NCBI GenBank assembly: GCA_027475525.1
Contig: JAMWFC010000033.1
Coordinates: 434,001-498,000, forward strand
Reading direction: 5' to 3'
Origin: Macrolepiota albuminosa
Lineage: Eukaryota > Basidiomycota > Agaricomycetes > Agaricales > Agaricaceae
Length of the DNA: 64,000 bases
The position numbers and the translations under genes are program-made. Within the stretch, counting starts at the first letter, position 1, and the number at the start of each line of letters is the position of its first letter. Of the stretch, positions 46,093 to 57,200 are shown in pieces. Below the pieces are notes generated by a model. It was not told the DNA's origin, did not search any database, and worked only from the letters and a program-made list of their open reading frames with translations.

Positions 46093-47860
46093 CTATAAAT
46101 ACTTACCATTGTTACTAGTTAGAGCATAAAGAACAGAGTACTCTGTTTACACCCCTCAGTTCACTTCACAATTCAGATTTTTTTTGTGCTGACTTAGTAC
46201 AAAGTCACCAATTGTCTGAGCACTTCTAGCCTGCTTGCTGCAGTTACATATATGGAACCTATGCATCTGACATTTATGTATGGCAGGCAACACACAGCTC
46301 AGTTGTTGTTAAGCCTTTTGTCTTCTTACTGCCCTTGTTGCTCTTTACTCACATACACCTTCTCTTCCTCTAAGTGCACCTTTCTTACCAACATTCCTTA
46401 CTGACATCTCTTTCTGACACTTACTATTACTTGCCACTTAACTTACTTCTGACTTGTTCTCTGGGACCTGCCTGAGACTCTCTCAAATACTTAGCATGCC
46501 CAATATATATTTCCTGGTCAGTAGCCACAAACTGTGTCTGCTACTAATCAACTTTTGAGCATCATCATTGGTATATATAGCCTCCATTTGTCTTATAACT
46601 GCTTTGATTGTTCTAGACAGGCTCTCTATGAGGCTTTGGCATACCTCTGGTGGTATTTCATTCCACTCCTTGACTACTCTCTCCCACAACTCATATACTT
46701 CTTCAGAGAGTACCTCATATTCCAAAAGTTTGCACTTGATGTAAACCCAGAGGTGTTCAATAGGATTGAGGTTAGGAGATTGGGCAGGCCAGGATATCAC
46801 AATGATGTTGTTATCAGAAAACCAGGTTGTTGCCTGTTGGGAGATGTGTTTTGGATTGTTGTCCTGCTAAAAATATTGTTCTTCCTCTTTCATTTTCAAC
46901 TTCTCAAAGCTCTCCACCACTTTCTCATCTAAAATTTCACAATACTGTGCAGCATCTATTTTCTCCTGAGCTTTTATGAGCTTCTCCACTTCATTCCAAC
47001 CTATGCAACCCCATACCATTAAATTATTTCCTCCTCTATGTTTGACAATTGGCATAGTAGTGCAGTCAGATAGTGGTTTTCCTAGAATTTTCTACACATA
47101 TACCTTCTCATCTGATTCAATCCAATTAATCTTTGTCTCATCACTCCAAAACACTCTCTTCCAATCCTCTACTGTCCAGTTTTCATGATACTGAGCAAAC
47201 TTGAGCTGGTTTGTACAATGAGCAGTCTTAAGCATGGGAACTTTTTTTTTGTTGCTGAGCAAAAACCTGCCTTCTTCAATGCATTTCTGACTATCTGAAG
47301 ATTAAAAGGATTGAAGATGACAGAACTAATGAACTGTGTGGCTTGAACAGCATTAGTCACCTTTCTAGTGATGATGCCCAAAAGTAGATCAGTAGCAGAT
47401 ACAGTTTATGGCTACTGACCTGTGTAACGTTGCATTGGGCATGCTAAGATTGAGGGAGTCCTGGGCAGTTCCCAGAGAACAAGTCAGAAAATGAGTTGGA
47501 TAGCAAGATTTGGTAAAAGTTGGTAATGATAGTTGGCAAAGATGGGTGGTAAGGAGGGTGCACCAACAATGAACTGTACCTAAAAGGGGTAGGGAGATAA
47601 ATACAAGTAAGTGCAGCAAGAAGACATGGGAAGGAAACTAGAGGCTTAGCAATGACTAAGCTGCATGATGCCTGCCATAGATGCAAGGCACGTAGGTTCC
47701 ATAAGTGTAACTGCAGCAAGCAAGCTAAGAGCATTCAGACAATTGGCAACTATGAACTTAGTCAGCTTAAAAGAAATCTGAACTGTAGGATGAACTAAGG
47801 AGTGTAAACTGGGGTACTCTGTTCTTTTTTTAATTAGTGACAATGGTAAATATTTATAGT
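46093..47860 (-). mobile_element. Tc1-like DNA transposon, decayed, directly abutting LTR4
   Basis: ~1.77 kb bounded by ~70-bp terminal inverted repeats: left CTATAAATACTTACCATTG..., right the reverse complement CAATGGTAAATATTTATAG. It carries a transposase relic on the minus strand. A TA duplication is not obvious at the edges, so boundaries are approximate. Confidence 0.75.
46483..47381 (-). pseudogene. Tc1-type DDE transposase, fragmented
   Basis: Reading across three broken frames: VEDWKRVFWSDETKINWIES (first catalytic Asp region), HRGGNNLMVWGCIGWNEVEK, then SWPAQSPNLNPIEHLWVYIK (third catalytic acidic residue region). These are characteristic of DDE_3/Tc1 transposases, which cut and paste DNA at TA sites. 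Stops and frameshifts separate the pieces, so it is inactive. Confidence 0.8.
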
Positions 47861-48290
47861 AAACTCATTTTGCTGTTGCTAAACGGCTAAGCATCACTAA
47901 GGAGCGGCAAACTGGAAAGAGTGTAAGTAGTCGCCATGCATTAAACTAAAAGGTGAAATGCCAAGCTGTCAGTCATGGGAAAATTCCATCATTCCAACTT
48001 ATAAGCACTGCCACCAGCTAGTTGTACCACATGTGACCTGAGTGATGCCATCTGTCAATGCTTGCTAATAGCATGATATCAGCTGTTACTTGTCATTCTG
48101 GCTGCTGTTAGTGCTATTACTGATCAGATATGTTAGTTGCCATGCGTAGCTGTCAGGAATAGCTTAAAATGGATAAATCACATGCGCTAAGCTTGGAACA
48201 AGTGTGGCAAGGTGTTCAAAGCCAGTGCTAAGCCTGCCATTGATGCACCTAACCTGTGTGGAGTCCTATTACTAGTAGTAATTTGACAAA
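47861..48290. repeat. inverted counterpart of 43620-44592
   Basis: Sequence such as TGCCACCAGCTAG and GATGCCATCTGTCAATG is the diverged reverse complement of 43620-43857 plus 44378-44592, the two parts of an older repeat split by LTR5 copy a. Confidence 0.6.
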
Positions 48291-48629
48291 TAATAGACTG
48301 TTTGTCATGTGCTGTAAGCTTAGAAAGACAGCCTTCAGGATAATTTTCTTTGTTGCTCTCTAGTTTTTTGCTGATTCTCCTCACAGTTCCCTTTTTCAGG
48401 CTAGTTTTTACTTGGATTTAATGCTAAAAATACCTCTTATTGAGGAGAGAAGCAATAGAAGAGTGATTGGCAGCAGAAATAGGTCATATAATGGTAGTAG
48501 AGTGTCAAGAAGGTGATTGACTAAAGTTGAACATGTCAAATTGATACAAACAAGGTCACATGACATTGTTTATACTTTCTACAAGGTGTCTCCATCTTCT
48601 ACTGCTGAAAAGTGTTGAGAAAATATGAA

Positions 48630-48860
48630 AATTAGAATAAGTCAAAAAAAAAACTGCTCCAATGATTGAATATTTTATTTGATTTATTAATCAGCAAGTT
48701 CTTGTCTAAATCACATGATTTATACATCATTATAAAACCAGGATGCAGTTGTATGTCATGTGATTTTTTATATTTTTTTTACTCATGTAATTGTTGCACA
48801 CCATGTGACTCTTTCCAAAAAGGCCAAACATTGAGGCAGTTTTTTAAGCCAGTGTAATAC
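48630..48860. mobile_element. MITE copy 2
   Basis: Inverted diverged copy of the 43377-43600 MITE, TIRs AAAACTGCTCCAATG and CATTGAGGCAGTTTTTTAAG. Confidence 0.6.
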
Positions 48861-49636
48861 CTACTAAACCCTCTTCTGCAGCTGACCACCAGGCATCTAT
48901 GGAGAAATGCCTGGGTAGTTGAGGGACATGGTTCAAATTCAGAGCTCTTGCTGCATTATGTCAGCAGAAAGCCACTTAAGAGGTCTTGGATTTATGTGAT
49001 GTGCCACTACATCACATATCACTTAATTTCTCATACTTTGCAAGAGGACTTGCATTAGATGTTTTTGCAATCTGGCACAGCCAAGTAAGCAGTCCTTGTA
49101 CTTGTATTTTGCTGATGTGATCAACTGAAGTCCCTATATCTAATGAGCATGATTTCCAGAACTGAAGAGCATTGAAGTCATAGTTGGCAACTTTCAAAGT
49201 TATTGTATGTGATTCATACCTCAATAGTTTTGTGTAATGTTGAATACAAACTATTGGTGATCTCTACACAATTAAATTATAGATAACTTTCATAAGTTTA
49301 AAGGACTTACTGTTGGATTTGCTATTTCATAGTCTAACTAAATGTCTGCTGTAATGCCTCTCTCAAAAACTGCTCTCTGTACTGTTTTTTGACTCATTAT
49401 CTGGTCAACCTGCATTTCTATAGCCTTTTCAATTTTTTTAACACTTTTCCAACCTTTAACTTTGCAGTTCCAATAGAAACTATATAGCATGCAACTTTTC
49501 ATAGCTGAGCTGTATATACCTTGCATTGCATGATCTGAAAAATACATTTTTTGTTGCTAATTTTCTCTACTGCTCTTTAAACTGTGCACTCTTTTATTAC
49601 TTTCAAGTATTTATTCTGCTTTTTGAGCCATGCTAG
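48861..49636. other. CpG-poor repeat-nest sequence, not assigned
   Basis: Short frames only; almost no CpG. No family recognised. Confidence 0.4.
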
Positions 49637-50496
49637 TGTAGTACTTGGTTGCAAGTAGTACTGATAGTTCTGGGGCTTTCTTGAAGTCTTAGAAAGTGAC
49701 TTCTAATCCACACTGGTGCTTAATGATAAAACTTGATGTATTGAGTGCTTTACAGAATATCAAATATTCTGATAGGCAGAAGAAGGTTCTCAATAAACTC
49801 CAGCCTAAGTAGTTCACTCTCTAGGAACCACCAAATCTTTGTCTACCAATAGACTTTCAATAAGAGGTGTTCAATAAACTCTAGCCTAGATGATTCACTC
49901 CCTGAGAACCACTGAGCCTTTGCCTATCAAATGCCTGATTATTCTCTATTCTACTTGGACTATTTATACTAATTTTCCAGTGCACAGACCACCAGATCAC
50001 ATGACTTTTTGCTCTTGACCTCCCAGCATTCCTGACCTAATTTGTTGTTCCATTTTCCATTTTGGTGATGCATGTTTCAGTGCCACCATTCCATTCATCC
50101 CTCCCTTCCTCCATTCAATGCATGTGCCACCATTCTATTCATCTCTTTTGACATCCCTCCATGCTTCTTTCCCTTTCCCCTTTCAGTCATATCAAATTGG
50201 GCATTGTCAGATCAGATCTTGATCTAGATCATCACAATTTGATCCTATTTTGTCACCTCTGCCAGCTCCCATGCTTCCTCTCCCCATAACAGTGGTTGGA
50301 CTATTGTTGAGTTGATAGCTTGATCTGGTCCCTGCCCTTTGTTCTGTACTGTCTGTGTATTTATTGGGGTGTTTTTGGAGATATAATTTGTTGAGACTGC
50401 TACTAGGAGGCTTACAATTTTCAGCCCATAATTAAATGTTTATTTTGACTTCTGGTACATGTTGTGTCTCTGACTGCTGGTATAGCGTTGTATCAC
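49637..50496 (-). repeat. LTR4 copy b (reverse orientation)
   Basis: 860 bp, TGTAGTACTTGG...GTTGTATCA, reverse complement of 45162-46092. The two copies face each other across ~3.5 kb containing the Tc1-like element and a MITE. Confidence 0.7.
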
Positions 50497-51313
50497 TAGA
50501 TCTTATGAAAAAGCTCAATTCAATTCTTTAAGAGCATCAATATCTTATCTTTGATCATTGACTGCAACTTCCATCTTCATTTATGGCTAGGGACTACTTA
50601 AGCTTTGTTTCTGTTCTAGTTTTTTCCACCCTTCATGCCTTCATTAGACTTCAAAAATTGATAATTTCTCTGCTTTTTATTCTTTAGCTGTCATGTTTTC
50701 TTCTTCAGCTTCTTCCAGATTTGAGCTTCTCAGATGACAGGTGCTTGTTGATATTGATATGTCTTCCAGGCTTTGTAGGCTTTGAAGATGCTAGCTTTTT
50801 GGATGCAAGATCAATATTTTAATGCTTTACTCTTGAACTTTCCCATTAGCATAAGGCAGAAAAAATTAACAGCAAGCATTTAAGTAGCAGACATGAATAG
50901 AGATGTTTAAAGAGCTTTACATAAGCTGAAGGTATAGAAACCATCTTCTTCATATGTCAAAATCTTGTTGCTAGTCACATGTTTTTAACATGTACTTTTT
51001 CCAAGTGATTTTCAGACTCACACATTCTTTTCATATCCACCACAAAAGTCAAAACATGTTTTTTAAAGCCAAATCCAGAGAATGTTCAATTTTGTTTTGA
51101 GGATTTTGACCAGCAAGGCTTTGTCTGATATTTAGCAAAGTGAGTCCTTTTTATTCAAAATTCAATTTTGGCCAAGACCTAGATAATTGACTTCAGTGGT
51201 CATTTGTACACCATTTTTATCAATAAATAATATGCCAAAATTTAGCATTCTTATTGAGAGGCCATCTTTATAGGGAGAATAAATATTTACAAATAAATTA
51301 GATTTGGCAGGCA
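50497..51313. other. CpG-poor, AT-rich sequence, not assigned
   Basis: No gene recognised; likely old repeat sequence. Confidence 0.4.
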
Positions 51314-51680
51314 CTGAGTGCAGAGAATAATATTCTTTGCTCAAACAATGTAAAAATACAGTAAAAATAATGCAATTAATTCCAGAATTCTATTTGAATC
51401 TTTCTGTCAAAATTATAAAAAAAGATTTGTAACAGGATTTTGAATGACACTTAGTCTAATGCTCTCAAATGTATTAAAGAGGACTATATTGGTGATTTTT
51501 AAGCCTAAGAACCAGAGCAAGCCTCTTGTAGCAATTTGTTCTCTTATTTAGTTAAAATATTTTTTCTATAATTTTAACAGAAATATTCAGATAAAATTCT
51601 AAAATTAATTAGATTATTTTTACTATATTTTTACATTGTTTTGCAAAAGAATATCATTCTCTGCACCCAGTGAGGAATTG
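51314..51680. mobile_element. ~367-bp palindromic TIR element
   Basis: Arms of ~115 bp are diverged inverted repeats: CACTGAGTGCAGAGAATAAT at the left, ATATCATTCTCTGCACCCAGTG at the right end (arms read AATTAATTC.../...GAATTAATT inside). No coding capacity. Partial relative at 42845-43050. Confidence 0.65.
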
Positions 51681-51765
51681 CCAGACCCCAGTAGTAAAGA
51701 ACTGAAAAAAAATCTGGTCAGAAAATACTCAGAGTGTCTATAATTAGCCTTCTTTAGTAATGATA

Positions 51766-51977
51766 TATCAAAGGTTGAATTCAGCAAGAGGTGCATCACA
51801 TTAAAATTATGTAATTACAAGCTAGTATTGCCTATATTTGTAACCAAATAAACAAGCTGTGTTTCATCATGTTCTTCCTCAACAGTTACCTATTATTGTC
51901 TTTGGTCAGTTTTCCTGTCTTTTGCAGCTATTCTTGCTTTCTCCATAATTAGTTCTTCTCACTCTAGCTCTCTAACA
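51766..51977 (+). repeat. LTR3, 5' copy
   Basis: 212 bp, TATCAAAGGTTGAATTCAG... to TCTAACA, followed directly by the primer-binding site GGTTATGGGCCCC. The other copy is split by Copia2 (53733-53744 and 60086/60091-60290). Confidence 0.75.
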
Positions 51978-52073
51978 GGTTATGGGCCCCAACTGCACAC
52001 AGATTCAGCACACAGTTTATTCTTTGATTAAAATTTTCCATCACTTACAATTATAGCACCTTCTTATTACAAA

Positions 52074-52860
52074 ATGCTTTACACATTCAATCTGGACAAC
52101 AAGTTTAATAGATCAAAATATGATGCTTGGGTTATGGAGCTGGAAATGTTGTTTGTTGGGCATGACATCCTAACACATATCAAGGGTGAGACATTCTGCT
52201 CTAGCAATCTTCTTGCTGCTGCTCTTTGGTGCAAAGATAATCAGTTTGCTCATGCCACTCTCTACAAGACCATCTCCTCTACCAACATCATCTATACTCA
52301 CTTTAAGAACACTAACCCTGCTCAAACTATTAATGCTGTCTGGATTAGTCTCAAAACTGATCTCCAGAAGAACAGCTATGCAAAGCACTGTGAGCTCAAG
52401 AAACACCTGTACAATCCCATCTATGATATCAAAAAACCAGTCTCAGTGTACATTTAAGACATCATCTCTGCTCATGATGCTCTCATTGCGCTTGGCCATG
52501 CTTCTCCTCTCATTGATGTCATTGACTCCATTTTCATAAATCTCCATCCTGACTTCTCTGTTGTTCACACTCTTCTCACCATTTAGCCAGAGAAACCTTC
52601 ACTTGCCACTGTTAAAAATACACTCATCAATTAGGAAGACACATGTACTGCACTCAATTCCAATGCAGCAGATGAGGTTAGGGCAATGTATGTTAGGGCA
52701 AAGGAGAAAGGGAGGAAAGGAAAAGGCTCAAAGGATGATAATGAGGCACCAAAGTATGAGTAGCTCAACCTTTGTAACAAGGATATCTGCCACCATTGTG
52801 GCCTTCCTAGACACTGCTCCTCTAGATGCATTATAGACATGCCACAGAAGATAAAAAGAC
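52074..52860 (+). pseudogene. copia-type gag relic (Copia3)
   Basis: Capsid-like gag (NKFNRSKYDAWVMELEMLFV, IYTHFKNTNPAQTINAVWIS) running through several stops, ending in a CCHC knuckle (CHHCGLPRHCSSRC). It lies between the two LTR3 copies, with no protease, integrase or RT. This is either a gag-only non-autonomous element or an internally deleted one. A solo LTR5 follows. Confidence 0.72.
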
Positions 52861-52901
52861 AAGATCATCAATGAGGCGCCAATCAACATCATCATTGCAA
52901 C

Positions 52902-53554
52902 TGTCAGGGGACTCCTCATTTCTTCCTTTTCTCACTCCTTATCTCTTCACTCTCCTTCCATTCATTCTCTTATTTTTTCTGACATTATTTCATTTTACTG
53001 TTTCTATTCTTTCAACACTATCTGTTAGTACTACTCTCAGCTTCTCTTATTTTTTCTGACATTATTTCATTTTACTGTTTCTATTCTTTCAACACTATCT
53101 GTTAGTACTACTCTCAGCCCTTGAAATGCTCTGGTTCTTTAGCCACCATTCAAACAAGTGTGGGCCCACTCAGCACCGCTTCCAGACCACTTATATAAGC
53201 CAGAGTTTGCCAGAGTTTGCCCCTTATTTGTACAAGTGTTTGTGTAGGCAATTTTTGAGTTTTTAAGGTTTTGTTGTACTATACAGTTGTTTCCCATGCT
53301 TCAGAGGCCCCAGAAGCGTCCAACCTGGCATAGGGAATCCCTAGACTTGTTCTCTTTGGATCTCCCTCTGCCAGGTGAGTAGCTACCTTGATATTGTCAG
53401 TATATATTCTAATACACTTTGGATCTCCCTCTGCCAGCTGTGTGACTGAGCCACAGCCTCTAGAGGTCGCCCTTACAGCAATATTCTAATACACTTTGGA
53501 TCTCCCTCTGCCAGCTGTGTGACTGAGCCACAGCCTCTAGAGGTCGCCCTTACA
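52902..53554 (+). repeat. solo LTR5 with TSD, containing two 77-bp duplications
   Basis: Flanked by 5-bp direct repeats GCAAC (52897-52901 and 53555-53559). 653 bp as assembled; removing the two 77-bp duplications gives 499 bp, in line with the 512- and 520-bp copies at 44-45 kb. Confidence 0.85.
52965..53118 (+). repeat. 77-bp tandem duplication in LTR5
   Basis: Units 52965-53041 and 53042-53118, period 77, starting TTCTCTTATTTTTTCTGAC. Confidence 0.95.
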
Positions 53555-53558
53555 GCAA
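53404..53558 (+). repeat. 77-bp tandem duplication at the LTR5 end
   Basis: Units begin ATATTCTAATACACTTTGG at 53404 and 53481. Confidence 0.95.
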
Positions 53559-53744
53559 CCACTTTTGGGTATGAACAAGGAGAAGTGGCAAGATCTCAAG
53601 ACTCATCTCAATGCCTGATGAACAGTGGATTGTTTTGTTGAGTGAGAGGCTTTAATTTAGTAGGGGGCTTTCTTTCTCTTTGGTTTTTCACTTTTTTTTT
53701 CAGTCACTCTGCACCTTGTCTCTGAGTGGAGGTGTCAAAGGTTG

Positions 53745-54040
53745 TGTAGTCCCGGGTCTGTAAGATACGAGTAAAAAGGAAAAGCCTCAGTGTCGTGGTC
53801 ATTAATAATGAAGACAACTAATTTTTATTGTACCTATAAGATACGAGTAAAAAGGAAACTATATGATAATGTAATAATCAGTATATGCTATTGTCAACGA
53901 ATGAGTGTGAAACTTACAGCCTCAGTGTTGTGTCGTTAATGATGAAGACAACTGAGGCCGCATAGAAGCCAAACAATGAATGAGGTGGCAATAGGCACAT
54001 GACTGGTCGGATGCGGTGACCAATAGGAATTAGTCCAACA
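53745..54040 (-). repeat. Copia2 3' LTR
   Basis: 296 bp, TGTAGTCCCGGG ... TCCAACA on the plus strand. Contains a repeated TAAGATACGAGTAAAAAGGA motif. Confidence 0.9.
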
Positions 54041-54271
54041 CAACCCCATTGCTGCAGGAGAAAAGTGACGTGAAAAGTAAAGAAGTGTGAAAAGTAAGGA
54101 TTAATGGCGAGCCAAGCCAAGGCCAATCACAAAGCGATCATGTAATATATGCAGCAAAGCTTTCGTGAGAATGTCTGCGACCATATCAGAGGTTGAAACC
54201 CAGGTAGGCTCAAAGGAACCAGATTGAAAGTGTTCGCAAATACAATGATAGCGGATGTCGATATGTTTGGA

Positions 54272-57200
54272 TCAGGAAGTGGTAGAGTCAGATTTTGCGA
54301 TGTCAATGGCACTTTTGTTATCACAAATGAGAGGAAAAGGTGTAGGAACAGGTAGTGAGAGCGATGTAAGGAGTGAGCGAATCCAGATAGCTTTGCGCAT
54401 GGCGTGTGCCATAGACATATACTCCGCCTCGGTCGATGAGAGGGCTACTGTACGTTGCCAAACAGAAGACCAAGATATCAGAGAAAAATAAAGGAAAAAG
54501 GCATAGCCAGAGACGCTGCGGCGAGTCAACAAATCAGATGCCCAATCAGCATCTACAAAGCCACAACCTTGGGGAAGTAAGAGGCATATGGGTGGATGAT
54601 TCTCGGGTTCTGTAAAGTTGTACAGTAGAGCGAAATCGATTGTGCCAGACAAATAACGGAGAACTCCCTTAGCAGCGAGAAGATGAGAATGCGTAGGACA
54701 AGAGTTATACTGGCCTAAGCTCATGGCTGTAAAAGCCAGGTCAGGCCATGTGCAGAGGCTGAGATAAAGGATGGAGCCAACTAAACGTTGATAGTGCAGC
54801 TTCAGATTCTCGTCCGAAATGTCAGGAAGAGAATTGGGCGGTAGATCCGGAAGGGAATGGAGTGAGTGATAAAGCGGGACTGCAGTGGACTTGGCCTCAA
54901 GAAGATTATAAGTCAATAGTAAGTCCGTAATGAAACCCCTCTGAGAGAGCCAAAGCTTGCATTGAGGACGATCCCTATCAATTCAAATTCCCAAGTACAG
55001 TGTCGTGAGACCCAAATCGATAACTTCAAATTGTTCATTCAAGCGTCTGATGAGCCAAAGGTATAGTGGGACAGAGTTTGTGGCATTCAGGCCGTCATCG
55101 ACATGTACGCAAATGATGATGAAAAGTTTCGATCCATCAGGGGGCATCGGAACCATGGGATCAGGTGGTTCATCAAAATGACCAAGAAAAACAGCGTGAT
55201 CCACCTCACAGCAGATAAGACCCAGATCTTCAAGAGCTTGACGGAGAATAGTGTACCACTCGTGAGAGGATTGCTTGAGGCCGTATAAAGCCCAAAGGAG
55301 GCAATAGCAGGAAGATAGATCAGGTTCAGGAAAACCTGGGACTTGTTTACAGTATACCTCATGGGAAAAAGGGGCGTTTAAGAAGGCTGTCTTTACGTCG
55401 AATGTAAAGAGATGAAAATCATGTTTTGCAGCATAGGCAAGTGTGATTCTGATGCTCGTTAACTTTGCAACAGGAGTGTAAGTAGAGCCGTAATCCTCCG
55501 GGCATTGGCTGAAACCCTGGGCAACTAGTCGAGCCTTTTTCTTGCCACGAATAATAGCGCCATCAGCATCCAGCTTGTAGGCAAAAACCCATCAGACACC
55601 AATAGGTTTACGACCCTGTGGCAAAGACGCAACCTGAAAGACCCCCTGAGTACGCAGGCTATCCATCTCCCGTTGCATAGCTGCATGCCAGACCTCAGCA
55701 TTGGGACGTCGAATCGCCTCGTTAAAATGTTCCAGCGGTTTGAAAATGTCAAAAGGATGCGAGGTCTTGAAGGGAATGGGGTCAGGTCCATAGGTTGTCA
55801 AGGCTTTGTATTCCAAAATGACGGCAAGTTCGAGAGCATAGCTCTCAGCAGAGTGATCCGAGAAAGACGAGGCCATAATTAGAGAATGAAAATCCTTGAT
55901 CGCCGAAAAAGCTTGATCTGGAAGTAAGGTCCACGCAGTACGATCAGCCCAAAGATGTATAAGTCGTTCATTACGCACAGCCATGTCTTCATTGTATGCG
56001 CGACCTTTAGCCGTTGATATAGCAGTCCGCTGAGGACGATGAGGGATTAGATCAGATGGTAGATTAGATGGCGGTGTTGAGGGGGAAATGAATGTGGGTG
56101 GTGATGCATCGGATAAAGGAGGCGTGGGTGAGACCGAAGCAGGAGAAGAATCAGGCGGAGCAGAGTTTGAACGAGATGAAGATTGATCAGGTCGTGGAGA
56201 TGTGGATTCAGGAACAGGTGATGACTGAGGCTGGGGAGTCGAGACACGCTGAATTCGGTGAGGCCGTAAATGTCTAGGAACCGATTCATCAAAAATAACA
56301 TCCTGCAAAAAGAAGTACTTTCCATTTAAATCACGGACTCTCCAACCCAAGCAATCTTCGTCATATCCAACAAAAATTGCTTCAAATCGCTGACCTGGAC
56401 CTTTGGAACGAATTTTGGTGGGAAACAGTACAAAGCACCGGCACCCCATACTCAAAGATGTGAAAGATCTGGCTTTTTACCCTCCATGACTTCATATGGT
56501 GTTGTGAGTGATGGCAGCGTGGAAGTAGGAAGTCGATTTTAAAAGTATTGAGCAGTGAGAATTGCGTCCCCAAGAAAAGACATCGGAAGACCAGACCATG
56601 CCATCATAGCCTGGGCAGTATCCTCAATTGTCCGAATATATCGCTCAGCCTTACCATTTTGCTGATGTGCATATGGTGCGGTCATTTGATGAGTAATTCC
56701 CCGAGAGGTTAAATAATTGTGTAATTCTCCAGAAACAAATTCTTTCACATTGTCTGAACGTACCGCATGGATACGATTTCCAGACTTCAGTTCCCAGGAG
56801 GCCTCAACACGTTTGAAATGTGAGACAGCTTGATTCTGAGATGATAATAAAACTGTGCTACCAAAGTTTGAGCAGTCATCAAGTATGGAATGGAAGTGGT
56901 TAGCATGACCATTAGAGAATGATATTGGAAAAGGGCCGCACAAATCCATATGTAAAAGCTCGCAAACCGCGGAAGCACGGTGATTGTGGTGATCAAAAGG
57001 TCTAGCAGGACGCTTGCCAAGGATGCAAGGTATACATATGTCATCATCGAAGGATCCAGCATATTCAACCCCAGATGCGTAGTTCTTTGTTAGTATTGCC
57101 TTCGTCATGTCATGACCTGGATGACCAAGACGAGCATGCCATAGGCCCGGCATAACATCAAGATGAGGAAATGAACTCAAAATCAAAGCCGGTAAAGCAA

